In this document: piece by piece, positions 52,441 to 64,000 of the stretch
Layout: the number at the start of each line of letters is the position of its first letter
How positions within the stretch are numbered: position 1 is the first letter of the stretch
Assembly (NCBI GenBank): GCA_021464245.1
Contig: JADCRB010000071.1
Coordinates: 3,859,681 to 3,923,680, forward strand
Length of the DNA stretch: 64,000 nt
Direction of reading: 5' to 3'
Source of the DNA: Carallia brachiata
Taxonomy: Eukaryota; Streptophyta; Magnoliopsida; Malpighiales; Rhizophoraceae
Notes under the pieces: generated by a model
The model's input: the letters and a program-made list of their open reading frames with translations, nothing else
The model's database searches: none
What the model was told of the DNA's origin: nothing
Program-made: the position numbers and the translations under genes

Positions 52441-54700
52441 TAAGCTAGCCCTCCTCTAGTTAAAGATACACGAGTAGGAAGAAAACCTCATAAGCATGCG
52501 CGACATAAAATGCTTAACCTTATTGGGCACCCCTGAGCACCAAACTTTCTTATGCCAGCGGAAATCTTGAGGAATGGCAGAAGTAGATGCAGAACACGTT
52601 GAGGCCAAAGAGGAATTGGTAGCCAAATGATAGGCACTCTTCACTGAGAAAAGACTATTATTAGTATAATGCCAGCCAAGCTGATGTTCATTGGATCGAA
52701 TGTTAAGGGGAATGGAGACAACCAGTTGGGCTTCGGAAGGCATAAATAGAGACTCAACCAAATCTCTATGCCACTTCATAGACCTTTCATCAATAAGTTA
52801 GGAAATATAGTCATGAGTAGCTGATCTAGGATATGATAGAACACGAAATCCACTTTGTTGTGGTAGCCATGCATCCTCCCAAATCTTCACCTTCTCACCA
52901 TTACCAGTTTGTCTTCGAAGCCCCGCTGGAGCAAATTCTGCGACTCACAGATGCTTTTGCCATGTGTAACTCGACGCATAACCAATAGGAGCATCATGAA
53001 AGGAGCAATAGGGATAACAACGTCCACCTAGGACTTGAGAAACCAGAGAATTGCTCTGTAAAGTGACATGCTATCCCTGTTTTGCTAACATAGCGAGGTT
53101 GAAACAATAAAAATCCTAGAAACCCAAACTGCCACATCCTTTCAAAGAGAACATATTTGACCATGAGGACCAATGAATTTTTCGTGTGTCGTCACTAGTT
53201 CCCCACCAGAACTTGGCAACCATATTTCCAATTCTCGACAAATATACTGTGGGAGTTTAAAGCCACTCATAACATAAGTAGGAATTACTTGAATGACTGC
53301 TTCGATTAGCACTTCTTTCCCAGCCTTTGAAAGGAACTTCTCTTTCCTTGGTCTTAAAATTGCTGTTAAGCCAAACATCTCTTGAAGAGCATTTTTTGAA
53401 ACTTCACACACATTCTGGCTTAAAAATAATTCAGTCTTCTCAAGATTTATTTTTTGACCAGAGGCCTTCTCATAAGTAGACAGAATTTCCTTGATGATAG
53501 AACATTCTTGTTTAGTTTCCTTAGAAAATAGTAAACCATTATTAGCTAAAAACAAGTGCGTAATTGGCGGCGCAAATCTGCTTACTCGAATGCCATGAGT
53601 AAGACCCTGATGTTGAGCATTAGAAAGGAGCATAGACAAGCCCTCTGCACATAGAAGAGATAAGTATAGCGAAAGAGGGTCTCTCGAACGAAGACCTTGC
53701 AAAAGATAAAAGTTGAGCCTGAGTTGTCCATTGAGCAACACAGACTATTAAACAGTAGAAACACATCTCATAATGAAGTCAACCCAAGAAGTAGCAAAAC
53801 CCATTTTCAACATGGCTTGCTCTAGAAAGCACCATTCAAGACGGACATATGCTTTGGCCGTGTCCAATTTGAGTGCTAAACAACCCAAAGTTCCTTGACT
53901 CCTTGTCTTCATGAAATGAAATGTTTGATAAGCTATTAAAGTATTGTTAGTTATCAAGCATCTTGGGACAAACAGACTTTGATTGCCAGAGATAAAGTAC
54001 GGCAAAATTAGTTTTAATGTCTATTAGCGATTGTCTTGGTGACCAAATTTAAAAATAACATTACATAAACTGATGGGACGGAAATCCTTGCTGGTTTTTG
54101 GAACTGCTACTCTGGGGATTAAGCAAATAAAAGTGGAATTTAGGGGCCTTGGATCCCCACGTTGATTCAAAATATGCAACACAGTTTGGAGGATATCAAA
54201 ATCCAAAGTATGCCAAAATTGTTGGTAGAAAGGAGCAGGCATATCATCTGGACCTGGAGCTTTAGTGGGATACATTTTCTAGAGAGACTCATAAACTTCT
54301 TCTGCAGTAAAAGGAGCCAAGAGAGTATCATTCATATGCACAAGTTACCCGAGGATGAATAGCATGAAGGACTGGATCCAACACTAAGTGGTTCTCCGAA
54401 GAAAAAATTTCCAGAAAATATGATGTCAGAATATGTTTAATCTCCATGGAATCATTTGTCCATTCTCCAAATTGATTTTGAATACGCATAATGGAATTCC
54501 GTGTCTATCGAGCCGAGGCCAAAGCTTGGAAATAACGGGTATTGTAGTCCCCTTTCTTCAACGATGAAGTTCATGGCCTTTGTGCCCATAATTGCTCCTC
54601 TCGTATGATTAGCTCATCAATAGAGCGTTGATTATGTTTAAGAGACGCCAAATTTGCTGTAGTAAGAGGCAAAGATTCTACCTTGTTTAGCACTAAGATC
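52441..54700 (-). mobile_element. Dead L1-type LINE fragment
   Basis: On the minus strand, pieces of a plant non-LTR retrotransposon appear in order. The linker before the polymerase (EQLWAQRP, GDYNTRYF, about 54600-54400) comes first. The reverse transcriptase follows (KAPGPDDMPAPFYQQFW, LNSTFICLIPRV, DFRPISLCNVIFKF at 54275-54024; QSLFVPRCLITNNTLIAYQ, ALKLDTAKAYVRLEW at 54005-53748; LRSRDPLSLYLSLLCAEGLS at 53741-53142). Last is the zinc-binding tail (FSVKSAYHLA, VPNKVKHF at 52779-52456). The catalytic FADD box has become LANN (53538-53546), and many frameshifts and stops are present. The endonuclease region is missing and no poly(A) is seen. Confidence 0.85.
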
Positions 54701-55753
54701 ACAGAGTCGGTCATGAATACTGCCTTGGCCTTTTTTGCTTTTATTCCTCCAACTCTCTTCTTTTGGTTTTATTCAATACCTAGTTATGTGACTTGGGTCG
54801 GGTTTCCCACTACCATCAGAGCATGATTCGATCAAGGTAGTCAAGAACTGCTCTCCTACTGTCCTCAAGAACCCTCGACAGCAAGGTGAGTTTTAATTTT
54901 GCATTTTGAATTACTTATTTCTTAATCTTTAGTCTAACCAATCCAAGGTACAGCTCTCCTGCTGTCCCCCTTTAGTAAAGTGAGATGGAAAAATATGTTA
55001 TCAGTGGTGCGTTTCGACCAAGGAACAGTTCTCCTACCGTCCTTGAGAGGTCACCGTATCATTAATAATCAAGATCTTTTGCATCTTTTCATTCGTAATT
55101 CTCCTTTATTTTGATATATAATTGCATTAGCTAACACAGCATCACAAGTATCAATTTAAAAAGAAAGTAAAGAAAAAAATAGAGAGAGAAATTGATGTAC
55201 CTGGTGGTAGGTTGAGTTCTATATGGTGGTCTCTTTTAATGGCCTCTCTTATAGTGGAGGTGCTTTCCTGAGCTTGTTGCCCCTTTCCCCTGATCTTGCT
55301 CTCTGTTTTCTACTGCCTGTATCGCCAACTATTTGCTTGCTCTCCTTTCTTTCTTTTCTGTTTCTTTGTGTGAATTTTTTTTTTCATTTTTTGATGGTCT
55401 GAACTGTTTTCAGCTTGCTATTTATAGCAAGATTTGGTGTTGATTTTGGAGTTTTTTAATTTCTTTCCTTTGCAGGTGGATTCTTCCTAATTAATAGGGG
55501 ATGCAACCTATACTGTATCTGGGCAGTTAAGGATTGGAGCAGGAGGGCGATTTGAGTGGAAGAAAATGGCAGAAAACGGTGATGTTGTGCTCAATTAATT
55601 TATTGGATTTCTTAGCAGCTAGAAAATACACGTGCTTTTACTATTTTAACATTGTAAGAGTTGCTAAAATTCTGTGGGCTCTTGGATTGTATGATTTTGG
55701 GCTTCAACGAGAGTAGACAAGCTTGGAGGTTGAATAAGGGTTTGAATAAGGTT
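54701..55753. other. Intergenic with three copies of a CTCTCCT-GTCC motif
   Basis: CAAGG-A-(A)CTGCTCTCCT-CTGTCC-like motifs occur near 54834, 54946 and 55018. The surroundings, with runs of T and CT, look like untranslated or LTR sequence, but no element limits could be found. Confidence 0.4.
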
Positions 55754-56455
55754 ATAAGGTGGTAGAAACTAATCCGATTTAAATTATCCGACTTAACCTG
55801 CCTGAAATATAACTCGACTCGACTTATTTCGACTAAAAAAGTCAATGACCTGTAATCTGAGAAACCTGAAACCGAAACAATCCAAACCAAATAACCCAAA
55901 ACCCGAATGACCCGAAACTTGAGTAATCCAAAATTTGGAAGACCCGAAATCCGAATAACTCGAAACCTAGATAACCCGAATAATCCGAATCCACGTTTCC
56001 AACAGTTTATACACCTAATTATAATGTGTTTCTTACTAATTAATTGTATATTATATTAACTATAAATATTATTGGATGGATTATATCATTTGATATTTTT
56101 AAATAATTAAAATTTAAATTATTCACATTTTGATTAATTATTTTAAATATTATGATAAAACATACAAACATAATTTTTTAGTCTGGTAAAAAATTAAAAA
56201 TGTTGCAATGGATTAACCCGATGCCTACTTGAATCAAACCCGAAAACTGAAGTTACCCTAAATCCGAAATATCCAAGACCTAATAAACCTGAAGCTCGAT
56301 AAACCTGAAACTTGATAAATCCAAAACCAGAATGACCTGAGACCCGAAAAATTCGAAACTGGATGAACCCCAGACCCAATAAACTTGAGACTCGAATGAC
56401 TTGAAACTCAAATAACCGACCCGAAACCGACCCAATTCACCTATTTACCACCTCT
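55754..56455. mobile_element. Probable non-autonomous hAT element (ACCCGAAA-rich)
   Basis: The left end TAAGGTGGTAGAAAC and the inverted right end TAGAGGTGGTAAATAGG are similar. Both subterminal parts are dense in AACCCGAAACC words, a counterpart of the 45.7-kb family. The target duplication is unclear (TAAGGTTA against TAAGTATA at best), so the limits are approximate. Confidence 0.5.
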
Positions 56456-57049
56456 AAGTATAAGTTCATTCTATACATACTTTGATTTGTATAATGATTA
56501 CTTATATTAAGTTTTTGTATAGTGACCTCATGAGCTTATGATGCTGATTATTTTGATGTTATTCTTTTTTATTTTTTTGTTATTTGATTTATTATTATTA
56601 TTTTTAATAATTATATAAAAATAAATAAACAAAAAATAAATAAGTCAGACACAATAAAATGTAAATGTTAAACTCCAGAACTGCTAATATAGAATAATTA
56701 AACAATAATAGAAATAATATACAATAGACTCAATAAATCATCGAGACTACTAGCTAGATATCCAAAAAAAAAATGTAATTTAGTGACGACAATCATATAT
56801 TATCTGAAAAACATTAAAAATTATAAGATGAGTATAATTATCTAATGAATAGCTATAATATATACAACAAGGGAGATGAGCTCAAACAGATAAAGAGTAA
56901 ATATTATATGATATGTTTTGCAATACAAAAATGTATATAATCGTTGAAAACGTAATTGGGTACTACCCGTAAATATATGCGCATATATAATATCTGAATC
57001 CCCGGACATAGAAGGAGTGAAGGAACAAGGGTAAACAACTTTTATCCAA

Positions 57050-57054
<5 letters not shown>

Positions 57055-57082
<28 letters not shown>
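57055..57082. repeat. AT microsatellite
   Basis: A run of about 13 TA units. Confidence 0.8.
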
Positions 57083-58690
57083 ATTCATACCCGCACGTTG
57101 CGCGGGTTTTCAATATTTGTTGAAAAGAAGAGAGTAAAACAGATTCAAGTTATTATTTATTAGTTTTTTAAATTTACTTATGATCTATTATTTGCGCTAA
57201 TTTTTAAAGATAACTTAAAAATGCTTATACAATTTTTTTTTTTCGAAACACAACCTTATAACAGACATATATATATATATAATATATGCAATATGTATAA
57301 AAGTTAACATGTGATACTTAGTCGTAGATTTTAGAATCCAAGGAATATTTCGTAACAATGTGCAATAAAAGAGAGAATGAAACTTTTAGAAGTACAACGA
57401 TAACATAGCATGATAATTTTGAAATGGAAGGCTAATATAGTAAACCTAAATACTCGAATGAAATGAGAAAAAAGCATACATCTAATATACTTTCTATCTT
57501 TCTTGTCGCTTTGATCGTTTGTGGTAACCACTTGTTTTGTAAAATTACGATATAATTTATTTAAAAGAATATTTAAAAGGACATTAATAAAGAGAAAAGA
57601 AATTAAAAAAAAGAGATTAACTTGAGCATAAATTCATAAAAATTAATACTTACCCATGTGGTATTCCATTCTTAGCGTAGTCAAATTGTTTGGTATTCGT
57701 TTATGGTGACAGTCTTCGGTGAGTTTTTTTATAGCTGCACAGAGAATGAGAAAGAATTTGAGTTAAAAAGATGAATAGGAATGCAGTTATAGAAAGAATG
57801 TGAAAATAAAATTGATGAGAGCATTTTTCTTTAATGAAGAACTATTGATAATGCATTTTAGTTTGTTGATCCTGACGATGGAAATTGGGGTTGGAGGCGA
57901 AAGGAAAAAGATGAAAGCTTCTTTCATAGAGACAAATAAAGAAAATGAATTGTGGGGATGAGGAAGTGAATTTAGAAAAATGAGACAAATGTGAAGAAAG
58001 TTAATAATGAGAAGTTATGAGATATATTATCAAAATTGTAATTAAGTCTAATAATGTATAGAAAATGTACTAAATAAGTTAAATAGCGATTGAAATTACT
58101 TATTTCTAATTAAGTAAGGAAAGAATCTAATTAATGAGGAATTAATACGAATAAGTAATGTCCACTAATAATAGTGAAAAATAAAATTTATTTTTGGTGA
58201 TTATTATAATATATATGATTTTTTTTTAGCATTATCATTTATTAGTATGGTAAGATTAAGCGCAATCTCTTTCTCAACTTTCCCTTATACTATTGTTATA
58301 TTGATAGATGATTTGAGGAATCAAAAGTAATTTTGGAAATAAATTTTTAATTAAAACAATTGAACTCGCTCAAAAACATGAGTCTGATCAATAATATAAT
58401 TATAACAGTCACAATTGAGGAGAGTTCCGTCACAATTGCAACTGTTTGTAAATAACTGAATATATATGCAGTTGTCAAGAGTGATAATTTGGAAATAGTA
58501 AGGAGTTATGTGGGAAATTAGTAGGGAAACATTTTACTTTAACAATTAATGAGCATTAAAAGAGAAATTTAAGATTTAAGTAATTGAAAAAAATTTAGGA
58601 GATAGAGCAAAAATTAAAGTGAAAATTGGTGCGGAAGTTGATGCTTTTTTGCAATTTGACACCATATATAGATATAGATTTTCTAAGTTT
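57083..58690. mobile_element. Possible non-autonomous Helitron
   Basis: The left part contains a short hairpin ACCCGCACGTTGCGCGGGT (57090-57108), the form seen near the ends of many plant Helitrons, and the right part ends in ATATATAGATATAGATTTTCTAA, with CTAA fitting the CTRR end rule. No coding frame lies between. The limits and the call are uncertain. Confidence 0.25.
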
Positions 58691-58711
58691 TTCTAAATAT
58701 ATTACTGTAAT

Positions 58712-59550
58712 TAAATTTTGTTGACATTAACTATTAGTGTTTTTTTTTTTTTTGCTATAAATAAGGAGAAGTATAGTAGCAATTTCACATAAAATTTTGA
58801 ATTAAATTTTTTATAATATTTTTTATTATAATAATTGTTAAAAAGTTACAAAATTGTAATTTTTTTTTTCATTTTATAGCAATAATTGTTAGAAATGTTA
58901 CAAAATCATTTATAATAATTAGTCATAGCCTAAAATTTTGTCATTGATTATATATTTTATATCATTTAATATTATTTTTGAGAGAAAGATGCCATTAATT
59001 TTGAAAGTGAGATAAAGTGAAATTTTCTCTAAACTTCCTCTTTATAATGTTAATATTTGATATAGATTTTATAAATTTTTTCAAATAAAATTACACACTG
59101 TAATTAAAATTTGTTATTTATCTAAAAAATTAAATTTTGTTGACATTAACTATCAGTGTTTTTTTTTTATTTGGCTACAAATAAGGAGAAGTATAGTAGT
59201 AGTTTCACATAAATATTAGAAATCAAATTTTTGATAATTTTTTTATTGTAATAATTGTTAAAAAGTTACAAAATAGTAATAGTTTTTTTTTTCATTTCAT
59301 AGAAATAATTGTTAGAAATGTTACAAAATCATTTATAATAATTAATCATAACCTAACAATTTGTCATTAACTATACATTTTGTCATTTAAATACTTTTTT
59401 TTTTTGAGAAAAATGTCATTAGTTTTGAAAGTGAAATAAGGAGAATCATTTTTTTACACTACCCCTTTATAATAATATTATTAGAAGATTAGAATTTTTG
59501 AGAAAGATTATATCATTATTTTAAAAAAATTTTAAGAATACTACTTGAAG
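58712..59550 (+). repeat. Two tandem AT-rich units, period about 419 bp
   Basis: TAAATTTTGTTGACATTAACTAT starts both units in shortened form (58712 and 59131). AATAAGGAGAAGTATAGTAG, AATTGTTAGAAATGTTACAA and GAAAGTGA-ATAA follow in the same order in each. They differ by scattered substitutions and small indels. Confidence 0.75.
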
Positions 59551-59640
59551 TTACAAATATAAGGAAGTTTTCTCTAATCTACTCATTTATAATATTGTTA
59601 TTAGATTATATATAATATATATATATATATTATAGATATA

Positions 59641-59644
<4 letters not shown>

Positions 59645-59683
<39 letters not shown>
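59645..59683. repeat. TG microsatellite
   Basis: About 19 uninterrupted GT units preceded by an AT-rich run. Confidence 0.9.
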
Positions 59684-59686
<3 letters not shown>

Positions 59687-60903
59687 CGGATGAACAAATG
59701 ATTTTTAATTATCTTATTTTTGAAATATTCATTTTAATTATAAAAATATTATCATTTTATCAAATAAATTATCCATACTCGAAAATAAGCCACCGTAGGG
59801 TGTCAATCTCATGATTTCATAGCCAATAATGAAGTGATTAACAAACATCACATACTAGGTTCAAAAGTCAACTGAAAAAATATCTCAGATTTCTAATATT
59901 ATCAAAAGTCTCGTAAACTATCCAATCAGATCATGATCAAATAGAAGTTAATCATATATATATATATATGAGTTCCGACAAGTCGCTCTCCTCTACCAAA
60001 GTTTCTACTTATTTTAGAAATAATTAACAAGTCAATTATTCGTTAGTTAATCGGATTTCCAAAAATAATTCTCTTTTTACCTAATAATAAAATGCAATAA
60101 TTTTGATAAATTAGCATACAATACACCTAAGACATTGCCCATATTATAACTATTCACCTTGAAGAGATATAAGACCCTTGAGAATCAAAATGAATGAAGC
60201 GGACGGAAGCACACTGGAATGGAACCTTAGATGTATCAAATACACGACATACTTAATAATTGATCAAAAACATAATCCTAATTGAAGTATTGAAAAAAAA
60301 AAAAAGACTTGAAGACATTGAGATTCCATTTTTTGCAGGCAAGTCATTTTATGCTATTCATAGCAGCTCCTAAATTTTCATCGTGAATAACTATTCAACT
60401 TTCTTATTTTTTTAACAGAAAAAAAAAAATACAATCGCAGATGTGTCGTTTATCACATATATGGGTCAAACTCGAAATAACTTCCATTTGAAAATCTGCT
60501 CAACTACCCCTATACAGATAGACTCACACTAAATAATTGATAGGCCTGAAATTTATGATCATGATTTTCATTTAATTTTCTTTTATTTACAAGATTCAGT
60601 AGCCATTATGAACAGGATCTCCAACAATAGAAATTTATTCTCAAATGACAGCAACATTTTCAACTGTATGTCCTCCTACACTAATATGAATTTCTCCTTT
60701 ATAGTAATGGTAATATAGCCCCCAAGTTACCCCCAAAGAATGCTTCCATATTTCACGCTTACACAACCTCATCTTGCTAATTCATCCATTCAAAGAATTT
60801 CAGTTCGCAAGACACAAACGACTGAAGACACCACCCCATTATTTGTCTTTTTAGTTGTTCCAATTGAAGTCCCAAAGTCCCTAAAGCACTAACATAGCTT
60901 CCA
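59684..60903. other. Intergenic, no structure seen
   Basis: AT-rich DNA with a short AT run (59955-59967) and no gene or repeat recognised. Confidence 0.5.
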
Positions 60904-60911
60904 TTTTACAC

Positions 60912-61561
60912 CAATGAATTAAGAACCGGACCGGACCGGTCAGTTCAACCGAAAAAATCGGGAACCAATCCTAGGTCCGGTCCGGTTCAAGCCTAAAAAT
61001 GGAATTCGAACCGAACCGAACCGAAAAAAATAGGTCAAAAACTGATCAAAAAATTGGAAAAATCAGCCAAAAATCGGACCGGTTGAACCGGTTCAATTTA
61101 AATCAAAAAATTTTAAATTATAATTTGACCCAAAATTTTATCAAAATTATAATTAAAACTCTAATTTTAACTAAAAATTTTAATTTAGTCCTCAATTGAT
61201 TAAAATTTTTAATTTAATTTTTAAAATTTAAAAATTAATATTTAATCACTATTTATAAATATTATTTTTTTAATTAATTTTTATAAATTATATTTTGTTA
61301 AATATACTAATTGTAATATCCTTAATGTATGTAAATATTAATATAATTCTTAAAATACACTTTATTTTAAATATTTATTATCATTCTTATATAATATAAT
61401 ATTTTATATAATTATATAAACTATATAAAAATTTAATTTTTATATATTTAATATTAAATACCGATTTTACCGGTTTAACCGCAGTTTTACCGATCGAACC
61501 AATTGAACCTTAAACCTCTCAACTTTTCGATTTAATAATCGGTTCGGTTCTAAAAACCTTA
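60912..61561. mobile_element. Non-autonomous hAT element, AACCGG-rich family, copy 2
   Basis: The ends CAATGAATTAAGAACC and (inverted) TAAGGTTTTTAGAACC align with those of the 49-kb and 62.5-kb elements. The flanks TTTTACAC (60904-60911) and TTTTATAC (61562-61569) are an 8-bp duplication with one mismatch. GGTTGAACCGGTT words lie near both ends and the centre is AT-rich. Confidence 0.75.
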
Positions 61562-62452
61562 TTTTATACATGCTTACTAGCCTAGATTTCACTTTTCAAC
61601 TAGAAAGCCCTCAATGATCACTAATCACATCACTTCATTTGAGACTCGCGAATCCTCCAAATTCTCATTTATGCTAGGCAAAAGAATCTCTGCACGATCA
61701 ACAAGATGCAGCTACCTTTTAACATGTCTAAACCCAAATTTTTTTCTCATTATATCAAGCCATTAAGAGACTCCTTAACTACTGCCACAATATCAAACAT
61801 TTCTCTCCAGGTAGAACTCCCAATTCTCTTTTGATTGAAACAACAAAAATCTAAGATTCAATCATTTCCATTTGTAGTTCAAAATAATTTCAATCATGTA
61901 AAATCAAGAGAAACATCACCTTTAAATCATAGGATTGCAGCCAAATCTGAACTTCTACGTATAGATTCTCTAATCAACCCCACTTATCTGATTTCAACGT
62001 CAATCACATTTTTTTTTTCTCAAAAAAAAAAAAAAACGTCAATCACATTTTTGCTTCAATAAAAAATAAAAAAAAACCTCAATCATATTTGAATGCCACA
62101 AGACCATTCCCTTAAATTAAGAAAAATATGATTTTTCTTGAAGTTGGGAAAGCCAAGAACTTGGACTTGAAGTTGGGAAAAATGCAATCCAAGAAACCTA
62201 CGGTTCGAATTTAATAAGGAAAAATAACATTATCATTGACATAATAAATTAAACTTAAATGGTAGTTAAAATTTCCAATAAAAAATTAAATATTTTTTTA
62301 ACTCCGGATAATTCATAACAATTTTTGGGTTTGAGCGTCAAGATAGAACTGGCTCTTAAAATAATTTACTCAATTTGACATTCATTCACCCTTGTCCTTA
62401 TAATATTTTCGACATAATTACATGACCACAATTATTTGATGGATTTTGATGC
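61562..62452. other. Intergenic, no structure seen
   Basis: AT-rich spacer with A runs. A small direct repeat (ACGTCAATCACATTTTT near 61997 and 62036) is present. Confidence 0.5.
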
Positions 62453-62460
62453 GACTTGAC

Positions 62461-62624
62461 TAAGGTTGTAAGAATCAGACTGGTCATTGAATTAGAAAGT
62501 TCAAAAATTTAAGGTTTAACTGATAAAACTGTCATTCAATATTAAATATATAAAAAAATTTAATATCTATATATATTATATAGAAATATCGATAAGTTAA
62601 ATGTAATAATATACAAAATATAAG

Positions 62625-62667
<43 letters not shown>

Positions 62668-63587
62668 TATATGAGAGAGAGAGATTTAATTATATATAAT
62701 TTATAATTTAATATATGATAACATTAAAAATTAATTAATATATTATAATATAGGTAGATAATTAAGAACAATAATTTTATAAAATAAGATATTTTATAAT
62801 TTAATTTAGTAGAGAGAGAAACACCTTTTCTTATTACTATAGTTTAATTTTTTAATGTTATGTTATGTCGCTAAAGTATTTGTAAGAAAAAAATTTATTT
62901 ATATAAGAAGAAGATTTATAAAATGAGGTAAAAGATTTATAAAGTTAAAGATAAAATGAAAATATTAAGTTGGTATATTTATTTTAAAAAGATATTTATA
63001 CAATATTATTTTTAAGCAAAAGATAAAGAAAAAGAACTTCAAAATTAGAAACCAGAAAAGAAAAATGTGTCATATATTTGATTATTAAGAAGCAAATTGA
63101 AAGAATTAGAGAAGAAGGGAAGGAAAGACAAACGTCCAGAGTTTAGAAAAACTTTTAAATTTTTAAATTCAAACTCATAGTTGTTTTTAGTGAAACTCAT
63201 AATTATTTATGTTGAACTAATCAAAAGTTTATACATGGATAATGCGAAAAAAAAAAAAAAACAAAAGGTGGATTCCAACAAAAAGGATACATATTATTAA
63301 TATGAAATTATGTTTTATTTTTCGTGAGGAGCGTCAGCGCGGTGGGCATGTACCATTTATATCAATGCAAGGGTCAAAGTTCGACTCCTATGCATAATTT
63401 TTCTAATTATTTTTTGAAGACACAAAATCTTCTAGCTAAATTGGTTGACTGATTCAGTGAGTCATCAGTCAAATTGGTCAGTTGACCGATTTATCATCAT
63501 CAAAATTACAAATAAAAATCAGACCACACTTTAAATCGATTTCTCATTTAACTGGTTGAATCAACCGATTCAGTTCTAATAATATTG
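62461..63587. mobile_element. Non-autonomous hAT element, AACCGG-related family, copy 3
   Basis: A perfect 8-bp duplication GACTTGAC flanks it (62453-62460 and 63588-63595). The ends TAAGGTTGTAAGAATC and (inverted) CAATATTATTAGAAC align with the other two copies. At 1,127 bp it is the longest, with an AT microsatellite (62628-62660) and a tRNA-like GGTCAAAGTTCGACTCC stretch (63370-63388) in the interior. No transposase is present. Confidence 0.75.
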
Positions 63588-64000
63588 GACTTGACAAAAT
63601 ACACAATCATAACAATTAGTTATTTATTTTTTATTTTTTTAACACATGACTGTAGTTGTCGATAAAAAATATAAATTTGTATCTCATTCTACTTTTAGAA
63701 TGCATCAAGCCGAACACAAATCAATTATATATTATATAGTTGAATTAATAATTCTGCATGATTTCGTGTTGTTTTTGATGCAATGTAAATCCGAATTTAC
63801 ATGCCAATTGGAATGGGAATAAAAATACACACCATGAAAGCCTTTTTTACAAAACTTTACAAAAATTTTTAAATTTTAAAATAACACTAAATTTATCTAA
63901 AATTTAGCTTTAAAAAATTAAAACAAAATTACCAAAAACTCTTTATTATATACGAAAAAAAAACCAAATCTTAAAAAATTGTGAAAAAAACATCACTAAT
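63588..64000. other. AT-rich window end
   Basis: No gene or repeat is recognised in the last 400 bases. Confidence 0.5.

Noticed and set aside
63340..63400. tRNA-like stretch with GTTCGACTCC
   Set aside because: Only the B box is good and there is no complete SINE structure; it lies inside a hAT element.

Overview
The window looks like nuclear DNA of a flowering plant, probably a woody or other dicot. It is AT-rich with long non-coding stretches, the genes have GT-AG introns, and plant transposons of almost every class are present. The species cannot be named from the sequence alone. Only four loci look like host genes or their remains; most of the rest is transposon-derived or structureless AT-rich spacer.

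Region 1 (1-14,800) is a decaying cluster of BAHD acyltransferase genes of the HCT-like type. One two-exon gene looks intact (5025-6682, +, HHNLAD and DFGWG motifs). An inverted two-exon copy (12523-14579, -) is complete except for one missing base. A second-exon fragment (60-811, -) carries an 8-bp deletion and a stop codon. Two first-exon fragments (about 9366-9412 and 9963-10362, +) lie in a local tandem duplication that also contains a fold-back Mutator-like MITE. An intact MITE of the same type, with a 10-bp target duplication, lies upstream of the good gene.

Region 2 (14,800-25,300) holds AT-rich repeats, a 669-bp hAT element with an 8-bp target duplication, the first two coding exons of a TAF13-like gene (minus strand, later exons not found), and a tandem array of about 0.8-kb units interrupted by a 1.5-kb solo LTR. 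It ends with a poly(A)-tailed retroposon 3' end.

Region 3 (25,907-32,120, -) is an 11-exon gene for an organellar GET3/ArsA-type ATPase (GET3B-like). All ten introns are GT-AG and every exon was traced. Exon 4 lacks one base, and intron 8 is mostly a 576-bp TRIM retrotransposon sitting 13 bp from the splice donor.

Region 4 (33,490-48,900) is transposon territory. A young Ty1/copia element (33,818-38,797, LTRs about 1% different) is nested in the LTR of an older, degenerate LTR element. A tRNA-derived SINE, a periodic LTR-like stretch and a hAT element follow.

Region 5 (49,000-64,000) has one small gene for a secreted peptide precursor resembling IDA-like peptides (50,868-51,188). It also has a dead LINE with mutated catalytic aspartates, at least four more non-autonomous hAT elements (three in one GGTTC-rich family), microsatellites and tandem duplications.

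A cross-cutting observation: most coding frameshifts here (BAHD copy, GET3B, several in the copia element) are one-base losses, and the traceable ones fall mainly in homopolymer runs. Consensus-assembly errors should be excluded before these genes are called dead.
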